Shown: positions 30,121-42,174, counted from the first letter of the stretch. The stretch is 64,000 nucleotides of DNA from Agelas oroides (GCA_949130485.1 OX422191.1:3485840-3549839), one strand, 5' to 3'. Notes: generated by a model from the sequence alone, not told the origin. Program-made: numbers and translations.

Positions 30121-31460
30121 AGAAAATTTGTTTTACGTAGGGGGCAGTAAACTGATCTGTTGGGCTGTTCTCAAACGTTTCTTTTGTTAGCAAATTATCT
30201 CCCAGAACAGAGTCTGCCTGCCTTCACATTTACACATTCCAAAGATCCAACCAAGTCATCAGACACATGGCCTTGATGCCTGGCAGAAACCTTCAAACTC
30301 TGATTTGTAGTAGATTTCTTGCATGTACGTACATGTGTGTTCGGGGCTGTCCATCCTGCTAAAGTTTGGTATGAGAAGGAGACTGTGTTCAGAACAAAAC
30401 AGTGTATTGTTGCATGAACTACTAGCTCAGTTCTACCCTGACATTACAATGCAGCATGCTAACAGTAGGGGCTAAAGCATGCAGGGTCTAATATTCATGG
30501 GTTACTTCGACCATATTTGGTCATATCAGCTCCATGTATGTGACACGTTACAAACCTCAGGAAAGCTATTTGCCTACGCTCCTGACATTTGACCAATACC
30601 ATGCAACCAAGGAACCAAAGAACTTCTCCAGGGGCAGATGTGTAAAGATCAAAGCATTCCTTGACGTTTGTAACGTGTCACCGTACACAACATGCATTCA
30701 ACTGAGATGACATGGTAAAATGGACCAAGCCTTCCCCCTCCCTTTTTGCATACTGCAAGAGATCAAAAACTGAATGGTGGAAGGCCTGAGAGGTCTTGCA
30801 TGTGTACATGAACAAGCATAATCAGTTACAACACCTTAATTGGCTGAACAACCAAAAGTTGTTTCATTTCACTAATGTCAATCAAGATGCTGAAGTGTAT
30901 AACAACAGCTATGGGCATCTCTAGGTCTGGAAAGGACCAGTAACCCAGCTTGTGATTCCATTTTAACAACACTACTATATCTGACCCCTCCATAAGATAA
31001 AGTTAAGCACACTCATTATTAGGTCCCAGCCCAGCCTTCCTTCTGATTTTATGATTCATGAATTGCTAAGAATGAGGCTAATAATTTAGTTTTACAGTCC
31101 CATAGAGTTGGATCTAAATTCACAAGGGTGTTATAAACTTGGTCCTATCAGCTTATTGTGCCCATGTACTATCTGCCTACCTACCCCAATAATTGCTGTT
31201 GTACTTTGACGAAATCGAGCCATAAAGTAGGACGTGGCATGCACAAGCTATTGGCAATTTATATATAGTTGCCATAGCCTGTATTACACTATAGCTAGTG
31301 TGATGTGATGTATATCACTGTAAAACAGATTGGTTGTTGTTTTAACCACAGAGTGGTTACTTTGGTGAATTATTCCCAGAATGTCTAATCCCAAAAGTCT
31401 AAACACTTGGACCCATGTCCCAGAATGTCTAAAATGTGATAATCAAGGTAATTTTCAAGT
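30121..31460. other. repeat-rich intergenic stretch without a gene
   Basis: 30480-30720 resembles 1450-1700 (ACACGTTACAAAC, CATGCAACCAAGGAAC, CTCCAGGGGCAGATGTG). A TTTTAACCACAGAGTGGTTA motif at 31341-31360 matches the ends of the element at 62884-63933. No coding region is recognised. Confidence 0.5.
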
Positions 31461-31468
31461 GAGTTATG

Positions 31469-31853
31469 CAGGGCCTAAAATATCTATTTTTTTAACACTG
31501 CCCAATAGTGACTCAGGCTGCAAAGCAGCCCTTCCTGAAGTGCCCGCGGGAAACAAGGAAAAATTTTGCGCTTTTACAATGGCATGGAAACGCTTTCGTT
31601 ACATTTCAGAGGTTTCAGGTTTAATACAATAACCAGTATGATAATTTGACTAACCTTGGCACCCTGTCGTTTCAGTATCTTTTTTTAGCAGAAATGTTTT
31701 TATTCTTTGTGGAGGATAATGGGATGTTGGTTGAATATGCTTACTCATTTTTAAGATTAATTTTTAACACTGCCCAACTTAGATTTTATCACTGCCCAAT
31801 CTAGCTTAATCACTGCACAAATGGGCAGTGTTACCCCCCTATTTTAGGCCCTG
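31469..31853. mobile_element. non-autonomous hAT-type element, 8-bp target duplication
   Basis: Ends CAGGGCCTAAAAT and ATTTTAGGCCCTG, typical CAGGG hAT termini. Flanked by GAGTTATG at 31461-31468 and 31854-31861. Internal ACTGCCCAAT repeats. No transposase. The ends differ from the 18.7-kb hAT, so another hAT must have moved it. Confidence 0.85.
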
Positions 31854-31880
31854 GAGTTATGTAGGTAGCTACAAGCATAA

Positions 31881-32470
31881 ATGAAAAGGAAACTTAGGAA
31901 ACATAGTAAAAAACCGGTTCTCACACTTGGTAGCCCTGGCACTGGAAAGACATTCTTTATGATGTACGAGATGTTTCACTTAAGAGAAGAAGTCACAATA
32001 GTTTGCAATTTACAGCTGGTGATATTCAGTTTGTAGGTCATCCATCTGGACAAATCGAAAGGTTTGAAAGCAATTGAATCAAGTTTGAAAGGAGATGATC
32101 AGGCCCTTCATCTATTTGATGCTAGCTCACATTCAAGTAAAAGACCAGTCATTGGGATGGGAAGAACTAAGGTGAAAATATTGTATTTTCAAGTCAGGAA
32201 AAAAAACAACTTATCATCTGTATGTTAAAAATGCTAATCCAATTAAACGTTTTATGCCGACATGGAAATTGGACGAGTTGCTTGAGTGTAGGGAACAGTG
32301 CTCTCTTGAGACAGACAAATTAGAGATCAGAAAAGTGCAAAACATTGGTCAGTACAGAGGACAGCAATGCTGTTTAAAGGGGCCAAACTCATTAATCATA
32401 ACACCAAGGGTGTTCAAGGGCATACAAGATGAACACACAGACGCATTGTGATAGGGATGTGTAAGGATGA
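31881..32470 (+). pseudogene. P-loop NTPase pseudogene (large RHS/CRN-like group)
   Basis: The first frame has a Walker A motif, LGSPGTGKTFFMMYEM, about 20 codons after an ATG at 31881, and stops at 32034-32036. Further pieces in other frames include SLKGDDQALHLFDA (about 32090) and FMPTWKLDELLECREQ (about 32250). This order of P-loop, then short linker, then (M)P-x-W-x-L-x-E-L-x-E-C is typical of P-loop ATPases of the RHS/CRN type that occur in fungi, oomycetes and some invertebrate genomes. At least two frameshifts and stops break it. The family label is from motif order only. Confidence 0.45.
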
Positions 32471-34089
32471 ATGGATCCAGTATAAATGGCCAAAGGAGTG
32501 CCTCTTGTGCCAGTGCCTGTTGCAATAATATTGCCTATCGTATCAAGAAATCCTGAGATATGAAATGCTGAGATTAGCAGAATATGGAATGGCTCTTCAT
32601 ATCAAACTCATTTGGTTGTTATGTGCATTTGAGTGGTTGCAGGCTACCATTAAATGGGGTTCTGACAGTGGAATGCACTTGTGGCTGCTACTACCTATGT
32701 GAAAAGCTTGAGAGGGAGAAACTTATAAGTGGTGTTGGTATATAGCTATATAAGGAAGTTTGCAACAATAGCAATCGAGAATGTAGTTCTACAACAGATA
32801 CTTGCCTCTGAGAGCAGCAGAGTCAGTTTCTAAGCATTGGTTTGAAATTCAGTGTACCATATAGAGAGAGAATGAACAATTTCACCCCAACCTTGGGATG
32901 TAATTAACAATAGCCACAGCATTAGACATAATTGTAAGCATGATACCATAGATATAACCTATAATATATACCAATCGTGCAACTAAGTTAAAATGCTGCT
33001 TTAATATTAACTTTCCATGTTTGCATAGGTAAGTGATAACACTACTCCAGGATGAAGTTGTCACATAATATGTCAGGGCTGTACATAACTTTTTCCATCT
33101 GGGGGGCAATGTCATTAGCTGAAGTAGAGAAGGTGGCCACCCTGCAGTCATTCACTCTAGGGGGGTCTGGGGGCATGCTCCCCCTGGAAAGTTTGGTAAT
33201 TTTAGGTGTTTTGAGGTACATTCTGAGGCATACAGGCTTGATTTGTCACAGAGCTTCTTGAGGAGAGGCTCATCATCATAATCATCATTGCTTGCTGAGC
33301 TACTGGAACAATCTCCATCAGCTAGGGCCTATACTATAGGTCTTAGTCTATAAAAATATGCCTATACCATAGTACTGGTATATCACAAGTCAACGCATGC
33401 ATGCATAGCTGACTGGTCATGTGGAAATTTGTTAATTCTATAAAAGATTAGTATATTAGTATATTAGGAAATGAAATTAGAACGATTACATAATTATATG
33501 TAATCATACTAATCTCATTTCCCAAAAGGATGTCAAGTCTATAAATTATTACCACAGACATTATTATCCCACACACTATACCATGCCCTAAATTTTAGAC
33601 ACTACTCCAGGATGAACTGCTCCCCCCCCCCCAGAGAACTTGAGTTAATTCCGCACTAACTGACCGTGCTCACCGATGGCTGTGTTACTGTTCGCTAGTC
33701 TCGCAAGCCAAACCCACCAACCCCAGCGTATACTGAAAGCGATCCGTGCTGTGGTTGATTGGGTTTTAAGCTAGCTGACTATTGAGAGCCTAGTGGTGAC
33801 TATGCAGTGGCTTTCAAATCCTAATAATGCGTACACATCAGTAAACACTTGGTCAGGAAGCATATTGCCTCTGCAGTCAAAATTGATAACTGTTTCAAAT
33901 AACAACTTTACCCACTATTTTAGCTTGCATCTGGATTGTACTATAACTTACCATTCCATGTATTTGTGAAACAGTATGAAAAGAATACAGATTTTGTGCT
34001 GGCAACACTCATCCTTCCGTCATATTCAATAGCACACTGATCATTAGAATCTGCACATATCCCATATACCTTCAAATTCTTTATAGGTG
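32471..34089. other. intergenic, decayed repeats, no gene
   Basis: 32471-32880 may be a decayed continuation of the P-loop pseudogene. 33160-33235 (GGGGTCTGGGGGCATGCTCC) matches 52316-52336 inside a hAT-like element. An inverted repeat lies at about 33446-33525 (AGTATATTAGGAAATGA against TCATTTCCC). No other coding signal. Confidence 0.45.
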
Positions 34090-34435
34090 GATAGATGGAT
34101 GGATGGATGGATGGATGGATGGATGGATGGATGGATGGATGGATGGATGAAGGATGGATGGATGGATGGATGGATGGATGGATGGATGGATGGATGGATG
34201 GATGGATGGATGGATGGATGGATGGATGGATGGATGGATGGATGAAGGATGGATGGATGGATGGATGGATGGATGGATGGATGGATGGATGGATGGATGG
34301 ATGGATGGATGGATGGATGGATGGATGGATGGATGGATGGATGGATGGATGGATGGATGGATGGATGATGGATGGATGGATGGATGGATGGATGGATGAA
34401 GGATGGATGAAAGGATGGATGGATACATGGGTAGA
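34090..34435. repeat. GGAT tetranucleotide microsatellite, about 345 bp
   Basis: A near-perfect (GGAT)n with occasional GAAGGAT and GATGATGGAT interruptions. Open frames on both strands (WMDG and HPSI repeats) are artefacts of the repeat. Confidence 0.98.
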
Positions 34436-35432
34436 TGTTGTATAGTGATAAGCATTATAGCAAAGTAGAACAACATGAGCATTTTTTAAATACTGAGATC
34501 TATGCTTTGTGAGCATCTTGTGGTGCGGATTAGACTTGATGAGGATAAAGCTTTCAGTTACCTCTTTGTACTAAAGTTTTACAAAATCCTCTGCATGCAT
34601 GCATGTGATTGGTACACTTCTAGTCGGTCACAGTGAGCTCAGTTCAATCACAAGTATTACTGAAGCAGAAATACTAGGCAGATCGATGATTCACCATCGT
34701 GGGCCAGCCTGAGCGAGTAGCACACTGAAGCTAGCTCGCGTACCGTTCGGGGTGTGGCCACGCGAGATTAATCCACCAAAAGTAACCACAAACCAAAAGT
34801 AAGTTAAATCACCATGTGCTTTAACTTCAGCTGTCTTCGCTCTGGGTTGCTGATACTGCACTCTGGCAGCAGCCCTGCACTGCCCTTCACTTACTGAGTG
34901 CACGAGCTTGAGGACGTTATAATCTATACGTGCAATATTTATCATTCAAATACAGGCTCGCTAGTGAGGGGCTCGCTCAAGCTCGCCCAAAAAAGGTTAA
35001 GAAATAGAGTTTTCACTGGGCAAGATCAGGGTAACCGAGCTCATTTCAGTGCTTCCCTGTTTCCAGTTTTTGATCACTTATTGTAAGAGATCTGTGAAAC
35101 ATGGATGGGAGAGAAGCTACGGCCATTGAGGCTAAACTGGATCTGGTTGAACCTGCAGCAAATAACCTTTCTCTTCCCACAAATTTTTCTGCCAGTAAGT
35201 TAATTCTGTGCGTGCTGGAAGGCTAGCCAAAGTATAGGCATCCACAAATGCTCATTCTTAGCAGATAAACAGGTTCATGGAGTAAAGTGGTTGCATTCTG
35301 GTTTTACCTTTCAGTGGATGCGTGTTGTTCAAACGCTTACGCTGCACAGCGTTTGTTTGCAAGTTGTAGTACTTAATTGCATTCTCAGCGTGACGGACGC
35401 GCAATTGCCACCTGCGCTGCGCAGCGGGTATT
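34436..35432. other. intergenic with Helitron end fragments
   Basis: GGCCAGCCTGAGCGAG at 34702 and GGGGCTCGCTCAAGCTCGCCC at 34968-34988 are inverted relics of Helitron termini. No gene is recognised between them. Confidence 0.5.
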
Positions 35433-35486
35433 ATATATAGTACACGTGCTTCATGGTATAATGACTTAAAAACTGAATGCGAAAAG
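35433..35486 (+). promoter_or_regulatory. TATA-like box upstream of the 35-kb paralogue
   Basis: TATATATAG near 35432-35440, about 50 bp before the start codon. The surrounding sequence is not similar to the upstream region of the 15-kb gene. Confidence 0.4.
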
Positions 35487-37224
35487 ATGTTTGAAGAGGA
35501 AATACGCCGCGTCAAGGCGGACATTGCACAAGAGGCAGTGAAAAGGGAGACCCTTCGTAACCTGGACTGTTTTGTACTAGACAATTCAATCCGCGAGAGT
35601 ACAGTTGGGCAGCTCCGTGGTCATACGCTGGAAAACAAGTGGAAGGTTTACGAAGAAGTGAAAAAATGTGGATTCAAGAACATCGTTGTAGCATCGTTCG
35701 CGCATATGACACGCGTGGATGATAACATTGTTCAGCAGTTGGTCGAACGCGGTGAAGACAAGAGTACTTTGTTTGCATTCACGGAAGCCACCGCCGGTGT
35801 TAACGATGGAGTTATGGATACCAAGACGCTTCCTATAGGTCTAGAAAAGATGCAGAAATTTGGTTTGTGGAACCCTATCATCGAAGTAGATCTCGCTAAC
35901 AAATCTGTCGACAATGAGAAATTCACTACGCAAGACTTATGCCAGCTCTTGCTTCAGTGGATTGATTGGACTCTCGCGAAGCTGTCTAGTAATGCCAAGA
36001 TTCTGGTCAACCTACGCGACCTCCCTGAGGCGATGACGAACCAGGCCAATGAACAGGCTAGGTACGAGGCTGTAGAGGACGGCCAGGTAGCTATTCAGCC
36101 TATTGTAGTCGAGCGGGTTTTCGTCGTGGTTTCCTTCCTCGGGTCGCTGCTACCCGACAAACGGTATAATGTACGAGGAGCCGACAGGAAATTATCTTCC
36201 AGGAGAAGTTGGGGCGTGGACAGCTAGTATACGCAGGGCTATGGATAAATGTAACTGGCAGTCAGGGAAGCTGTTAGCGCACATACACAAGAGGTGGGGA
36301 ATTGGGGATAATGTGCAGTTGGAATGTCTGATAAATGGTGCGAATGGTGTGTGGGCTAGTCTGTGTGAAGAAGGTGCAGCCATGGGTCATGCCTGCTCGG
36401 CCATCACACTGATGAACTTGATTCACATGGGGAACAAGAAAGTTCTCAAAAAGTACAACTGTACTTACCTGAGGACTGCTGCAATAAATGTTACCAAAAT
36501 AACAACAGGGAGGGAGCCACACCCAAAGCAAATTGTGTATGGTGAACGAGTGTTGGATTTAAGTTTTGATTTTGGAGGCATAGGTGGAGGCCGTCTAGCT
36601 GGTGGAGAATTTGACATGGCAGCATTCTTTGGTGAGGAACGACCAATAAGGATCACTACAGTTTCTTCGCCAGCCATGATCCAACAGAGAACGATCAATC
36701 TGTTTGGTGATGAGCAGTTCACAGAAGACATGGCAATGCTGATGAAAAAGGTGATGCTGGAAGATCTTAATTCAAACAGAAAGGAGGAGTACATGAGTGA
36801 GGCAGGGCTCAGTATGCTGTTTGATCGCGCGGGTGGTAAGCTCACTGAAAAAATGAAGGATGTGGTTGCAAAGATGGAGGTCAACTCACAACACGCAATA
36901 GATCTCATTGCTGATGTGCGTAGCATGTGGGACACCTGGGATTTGCAAGATGAAGTGAAAGGGGATGACTGCCTGCAGTTTGACACCTTCTACAATGGAT
37001 TTATGGCACCATACTTTGGGTGCTTCCGATGTGACGACACAAAACGTGCTCTACAAGCAATTGATATGGATAAAGATGGCCTTGTGGACTGGAACGAGCT
37101 TCTGGTCTACCTCAAATGGGCAATACACGAGTATCCAGACATCAAAGATGCAGACGAACTTCTGTCCATTGCTTTTCGCAAAGGTCTTATTCCAGCAATG
37201 CGTGATGAGGTCCTCAAGTCTTAG
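35487..37224 (+). pseudogene. DRE-TIM metallolyase-like/EF-hand paralogue with an 8-bp frameshifting deletion
   Basis: Nearly codon-for-codon paralogue of the 15-kb gene. It starts MFEEEIRRVKADIAQ and keeps the DNSIRESTVGQ motif, the HIH pair and the LECLINGANGVWASLCEEGA block. The EF-hand loop here is canonical, DMDKDGLVDWNE (Gly at position 6). Two differences stand out. A 60-bp in-frame expansion follows LRDLPEAMT (about 36039-36110). Further on, eight bases present in the other copy (TCCATTTG, 15773-15780) are missing near 36162, so the first frame runs out at 36227 and the rest continues in the next frame from 36169. No other stops are seen. The lesion may be very recent, an allele, or an assembly error. 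Confidence 0.75.
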
Positions 37225-37480
37225 TTGATGGAAGAGTCGCATTGCTGTCAATCATATAGAGTAGGGTATAGACAACGATTGTAGTTTGTATATGACTATT
37301 TTATCCTAAATTGAAACTAGGCTGACTAATTTACATGATTGTTTTAGTTACCACAATCTAAGAGTACTTGCATAATATCTAGGCCTACGTTTTAGAGAGA
37401 TGTAGTTCATTGATTGTTCATGCATTAGAGGATTGATTGCAACCTTTGTGCATCTTAATTTCACACACAATCCCCTGGCC
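37225..37480 (+). other. 3' UTR of the 35-kb paralogue
   Basis: Collinear with 16845-17035 and with the orphan relic at 18280-18515 (GAAACTAGGCTGACTAATTT, AGAGGATTGATTG). Confidence 0.55.
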
Positions 37481-37540
37481 TCTCAGTTCCATGCATCCAC
37501 AGTGTCACTTTGAGTTATCAATCAGTATCCACACTTACTC

Positions 37541-37937
37541 ACTGGCGTAGGCGGTCCCGGCTGGTCCGGTTTTGGCCGGACCACCTTTTCGGCGATTTAA
37601 TGAAATTCATAGTAGGCGTTCCTGCCGTACACGCATGTGCATCTTCAGTGAGTGTGCGTATTACGAATGACATCTTTTTTGCTTTCCCTGTGAAGCCCAA
37701 CCAGCCAAAGTCGCTGAGTTTCCCAAAGCTCTCCTTTGGGAAAAAGAATGTGGTGCAGAGGGCAGTCAAACCAAGTTGGTTTGATAAGTGGAAAAGGATC
37801 CACTATGACGAGACTGCAGACGCTGCCTTCTGCCTTCTTCTTCTGCAAGTGTACAGCAGTGCAATTTTTACTTCTTTTTTTTTAATTGTGCGCGCGCACC
37901 TATTACAGCCAGACCAGTTCAAATTCCTACGCCCCTG
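37541..37937 (+). mobile_element. hAT-type remnant with TTF zinc-finger fragment
   Basis: GGCGTAGG near the left end and CCTACGCCCCTG at the right end resemble the CAGGGGCGTAGG termini of hAT elements of the ZMYM/DUF4371 group. About 37685-37840 encodes NQPKSLSFPKLSFGKK then WFDKWKRIHYDETADAAFC, the pattern of the TTF-type zinc finger at the start of those transposases, although later Cys residues are lost. No 8-bp target duplication could be matched, so the ends are provisional. Confidence 0.5.
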
Positions 37938-39155
37938 TTAACTGTCCGTCTTTGTCATAGAAAACAAAAAGGAACCTCACATACACAAAATCCTTAGCCC
38001 CCAATGGCCCCACCTCATCAGTTAGTGAGTTTTATAGATGAGAGTCCTGCCTCAAACCACTTTGACAATGCCTTGATGACACCTATACAGGAAGGGTATG
38101 TGTGACAGTAGATGCAGCATTACAGAATGAATATTAGGTTAGAGACTCCAAGTAGCTATATGGCATTCGTTATATGGACTCACAAAAAAGCACATGGGTA
38201 TAGCTAGTTACATATGGCAGTGAGTACCATGAGACTTGATGGAACCATTAACTTGATGAACAATGGACACAACAGAGGCACGCTGAATGGAAACACGTGT
38301 TACTTGTCCTAGGCCATCTGTTACATTGAATGTAATATAACCGATCAATGATTGATGTGTTTATTTTGCAAGTCTAGGCTCACAGGTGCATGAATTTGCT
38401 GACTCAGAAATACTAAATCCAGGTGGGCAAGTCTGATTTAGGTTCACACATATAAGTCAGAATGCATAGGTTGAATCCCAGCAGCTCTGGTGCAGCATGG
38501 CACATTACTGGTTTCACTGCCTAGCAGATTAGCATGGCTGAATGCACGACATTCATCGTGTATCTATCATGGCGTACGGTAGTACGCCATATGTAGGTAT
38601 GACCCCGAAAAAAAATGGCCGCCACATTAAAAGTGCACAAATAACACGCTCGAAATGTCTTCGTTAGATTAGTCAAAGGCCTGTATGAGCCATATCAGGC
38701 ATTATCGAGTGTTTTCATGAGCAAAAATACTGTTAAGTTTGCTGGAAAGTATCGCTAAGCACCAGACCGGCAAGTCGCCAAAACGGACAAATCGTCCATC
38801 TTCTGACTTCTTCCTCTCACCGCGATAGCACGATAACGGCTGGAGCTTTTACAACGATTCAAACGCAAAACAACAGGATAAATCACTAGGTATGCACCTG
38901 CCACTTATCGGTCTAAAATAAAGAACTCAAACTTGTCGGCGATTCTCAGGTAATCTCACACTTACGCTAGCTGCTACACGCCATTTTGCTCGAATTAAAT
39001 ATGACTCATAATTACGTCACCAGGGTTCAACTGAGCACGTGGTTCAGTACTTCGTAGATCGAGAAGGTGAGAATTGTGATTGAGCGTTGCAGTTTGCAAA
39101 TCTGATTTCGTGGATCAGTTGACGTGGTTGTGCTGCACTTTACATCGAACGCAAT
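37938..39155. other. intergenic, no gene recognised
   Basis: Includes a small inverted repeat GGCGTACGGTAGTACGCC (38572-38589). No frame longer than chance, no splice-supported exon and no known repeat ends were found. Confidence 0.5.
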
Positions 39156-39240
39156 ATGCGTAATGTCCGAAAGAAACGAGCGCAGGACAAGCAGAACTAC
39201 CTGCGAAACTAAGGGGAAAAAAAGGCAAGCGTCCCGTAAT
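39156..39240 (+). pseudogene. 5' piece of the YWKDPEK-repeat frame, split by a Helitron
   Basis: ATG at 39156 reads MRNVRKKRAQDKQNYLR and stops. After a one-base shift the frame runs on through KKRQASRN to the Helitron boundary at 39241, where the repeat frame (Y-W-K-D-P-E-K) resumes on the other side at 39770. This is an inferred join. Confidence 0.4.
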
Positions 39241-39241
39241 A

Positions 39242-39285
39242 ATTCCGAGCGAAGCGAGGCTATACCCGGGTTCAATTGAGATTTT

Positions 39286-39327
<42 letters not shown>

Positions 39328-39768
39328 ACCGGAAGTTGGCCTAAAAACTTCGATATCTCAACAATGGTCTATGGGATCACTATCAGACTGGCAGGCATGA
39401 AAGCTCTAGCTGTTACTAAACAACTGTGAGCGAACTGTGTCGGTAGCCTAAGGGAAACAGATGCAGGAGTGAGATATCCGCAAAACACGGATTTCTCCAG
39501 AACGGTAAGCACAACAGCTACCAAACTTACTGGTATGACAGTTCCACCAGTGAGCAACTCACGGCAGACAAATAGCGACTGTACCATAAGACAAACACGC
39601 TCTTTGTTCTACCAACTCAAGCTTACAACAGCAGCCATTTTTACATGGTAAGACTGGTCTGGTTCCCAGGATACGTGGATTGAGAACGTAGAAACTATAC
39701 TTGGGAAATACGAGGGCAAACGCGGACGTTCGCGGAGCGAGGTCCATTTGCACAATGTGTATCCCTAG
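39242..39768 (+). mobile_element. GTC-repeat Helitron-like element, single copy
   Basis: Starts TTCCGAGCGAAGCGAGGC... and ends CACAATGTGTATCCCTAG (39765-39768). It has 13 GTC units at 39288-39326 near the 5' end. Three further copies lie head-to-tail at 43132-44712 on the other strand. It is inserted in an AAT|TAC site within the YWKDPEK-repeat frame. Confidence 0.7.
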
Positions 39769-39769
39769 T

Positions 39770-40189
39770 TACTGGAAGGACCCGGAGAAACATAGGGCAT
39801 CTTCCCGGGCGTCCTCCCATGCCTGTTATTGGAAGGACCCTGAGACGAAAAGGGCGTCCTCCCATGCCTGTTATTGGAAGGACCCTGAGACGAAAAGGGC
39901 GTCCTCCCATACCCGTTATTGGGAGGACCCTGAGACCAAAAGGGCATCTTCCAGGGCATCCTCCCATACCCGTTATTGGGAGGACCCTGAGAAAGGAAGG
40001 GCAGCTTCCCGCGTATCCTCCCATACCCGCTATTGGGAGGACCCTGAGAAAGGAAGGGCAGCTTCCTGCGTATCCTCCCATAGTAGTTATTGGAGGAACC
40101 CTGACAAAAGAAGGGCAGCAGCTCGTATGACTAATTTGAAGGCTGCAAAAGCCAAGCTCAAGTGGTATAGACGGTACTATGCTAGCTAG
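39770..40189 (+). pseudogene. tandem-repeat frame (YWKDPEK units), Helitron N-terminus-like
   Basis: About seven units of 16-22 residues, each like RYWEDPEKGRAASRVSSHT, ending KAKLKWYRRYYAS before the stop. The DNA repeats are about 48 or 66 bp. Arrays of [Y/H]-x-x-(D/N)-P-E-K-x-(K/R)-A units are known at the N-termini of Helitron polyproteins in cnidarians and sponges. No Rep or helicase follows. It could alternatively be an unrelated host repeat protein fragment. Confidence 0.45.
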
Positions 40190-41941
40190 TGTTTTAACCA
40201 TCAAGTACTTCATATGACTTAGAACACTAGCTACTGATATTCAATTTCAAGTTTTATTGTCAACTTTCACATTTCAAATTTGCTTGTTATAGTCATTTAC
40301 ATGCATATAGTACACATACAATGTTTACTGCGAGTTGATGGTAGCACTTTGGCTGGTGTCTTCTTAACATCCTCCTTTTGTGTTGTGCCTGAGTCTTCAT
40401 GTTCCTCCAACGAAGCAAGTGGCAGCCTATTGGTAGCTTGGTATACTCAAACTCTAGTAGCACCGAGTCAACAGTGCATGGCTTCATTCCAAACTTCTGC
40501 ACTATAGAGGTGGCCACAGAACTGGCGGTTGTTCAGCTCCACAGACCCCTATGCGTTCGTTTCAAACCCATTTAGACTATAGCTACTCACCATCAAACAG
40601 TTCTGTAATGGGGTCTTACGACTCAATACTCTGGTGACAGTCTATGGAGAGTTTTCGGTGAACCCATTAGTAGTCCACGTGAAATGAGCACAGGATTTAT
40701 AAGGTTGCATGCAAAGCCTTATTAAACTCATCTGCTTTTCACTTGGTTTGTATGAGGCTTTGCTTGGACTGTACTTCTAAACCCCCCGAAGTTTGATGTT
40801 TGGATTGACGATTTCACTTCAAAGCGTTTGAATTTATGACAATTCTTAGCTCTTTCTACTATCATACTGTACACACCATGCATCTTCCCCTCGGCCTACC
40901 CTCCCATGTCACTTCTCTCTTACCATTCCTAAAAAGCAATACAAAAAAAAAAAGAGCAGGAACAAGTCACAAAAAAGTTTTCTGAATGAAAACAAGTGCA
41001 TGTAGGGATGGAACCCTCAAAAACCAACCAAACTAGATGGGAATGACACCACAACAATTTCACACCATCCCTACATCTTGTGCCATTTTGCCAACTATGC
41101 ACACCAGTAAACTCTCTAGTCTATTCACACCCACTAAATGAATACTAGCTGTAGTTAGCGCTGCTCACTCCACAGCCTTTTACATAAAGACAATCCATAT
41201 CTGCCATGTTCAGCAGCAATAAAATTTCACAACATCACTTACTCCAACAGACCCAGCTCATGCACTTGACAGTTTCTGCATTCAAGACTAGTCTCACAAG
41301 CCAGACCCTTTCCGTTCCACAGTGCAGATTGCTTTCAGTATTGGCACGCAGAGGAAGGCACTAAGAATCGTCATAAATGCTTTGAAGTGAAATTGTAAAT
41401 CCAAACATCAAACTTCTTCCCTCTGTGTGCCGCATACTGAACGCGATTGGTGCTGCGCAGAAAGGGTCTGGCTTGCAAGACTAATTCAAGACAGACCATA
41501 CCTGCCATCCTCAGCATAGCAACTACATCACAGCCACCCACAACATAACTCACCCCCCATGCACATCAACATGCACTCCACAACCAGCACTACCCATCCC
41601 ACTGCCTTCAACAACCCTCCTATGAACACAACTAACAAACACAAAGTATAGTTGGCAAAATGGCACAAGATGTAGGGATGGTGTGAAATTGTTGTGGTGT
41701 CATTCCCATCTAGTTTGGTTGGTTTTTGAGGGTTCCATCCCTACATGCACTTGTTTTCATTCAGAAAACTTTTTTGTGACTTGTTATAATAGGAATCAGC
41801 TGCACTGTTAGCAGAACTATATAGTCTGTGTACTATATTCACACTCTCAAAGTTTAGCATTATCCTACCAATTGTCTCAAACTGAAACTTGTTGAGGTAT
41901 GGTGAATTAGGGCTAACAGTTTTATGGAGGTACTACCGCTT
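40190..41941. repeat. intergenic with a long perfect inverted repeat
   Basis: 40961-41097 and 41651-41785 are almost perfect inverted copies of about 135 bp (GATGTAGGGATGGTGTGAAA, GTTGGTTTTTGAGGGTTCCA). Between them is a second, weaker inverted pair around AGCCAGACCCTTTCC (41298) and GAAAGGGTCTGGCTTGCA (41460). No gene is seen in this stretch. Confidence 0.65.
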
Positions 41942-42174
41942 AATTGGGGCGAGCCTGAGCGAGCCCCACATAGACGGTACAGCTGGGAGATTTCATATAT
42001 GTATTATTATTATTATCGTACGACCGTCACCCGCGCGCCGCGCTTGGTCGCACGAAGTATGTAGGGCTTCGCATTCGCGTAGCCTACATGGCTTCCGTGA
42101 CCGCAAGAGAATCACCCGCGCGCCGCGCTTGGTCGCATGAAGTATGTAGGGCTTCCAATAGCGTATTAGCGTAC

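Noticed and set aside
34095..34482. Long open frames of WMDG or HPSI repeats on both strands
   Set aside because: They are produced by the GGAT microsatellite, which is open in several frames by chance.
36039..36110. The 60-bp expansion in the 35-kb paralogue as an unspliced intron
   Set aside because: It is in frame and no GT-AG choice both removes it and repairs the later 8-bp shift.
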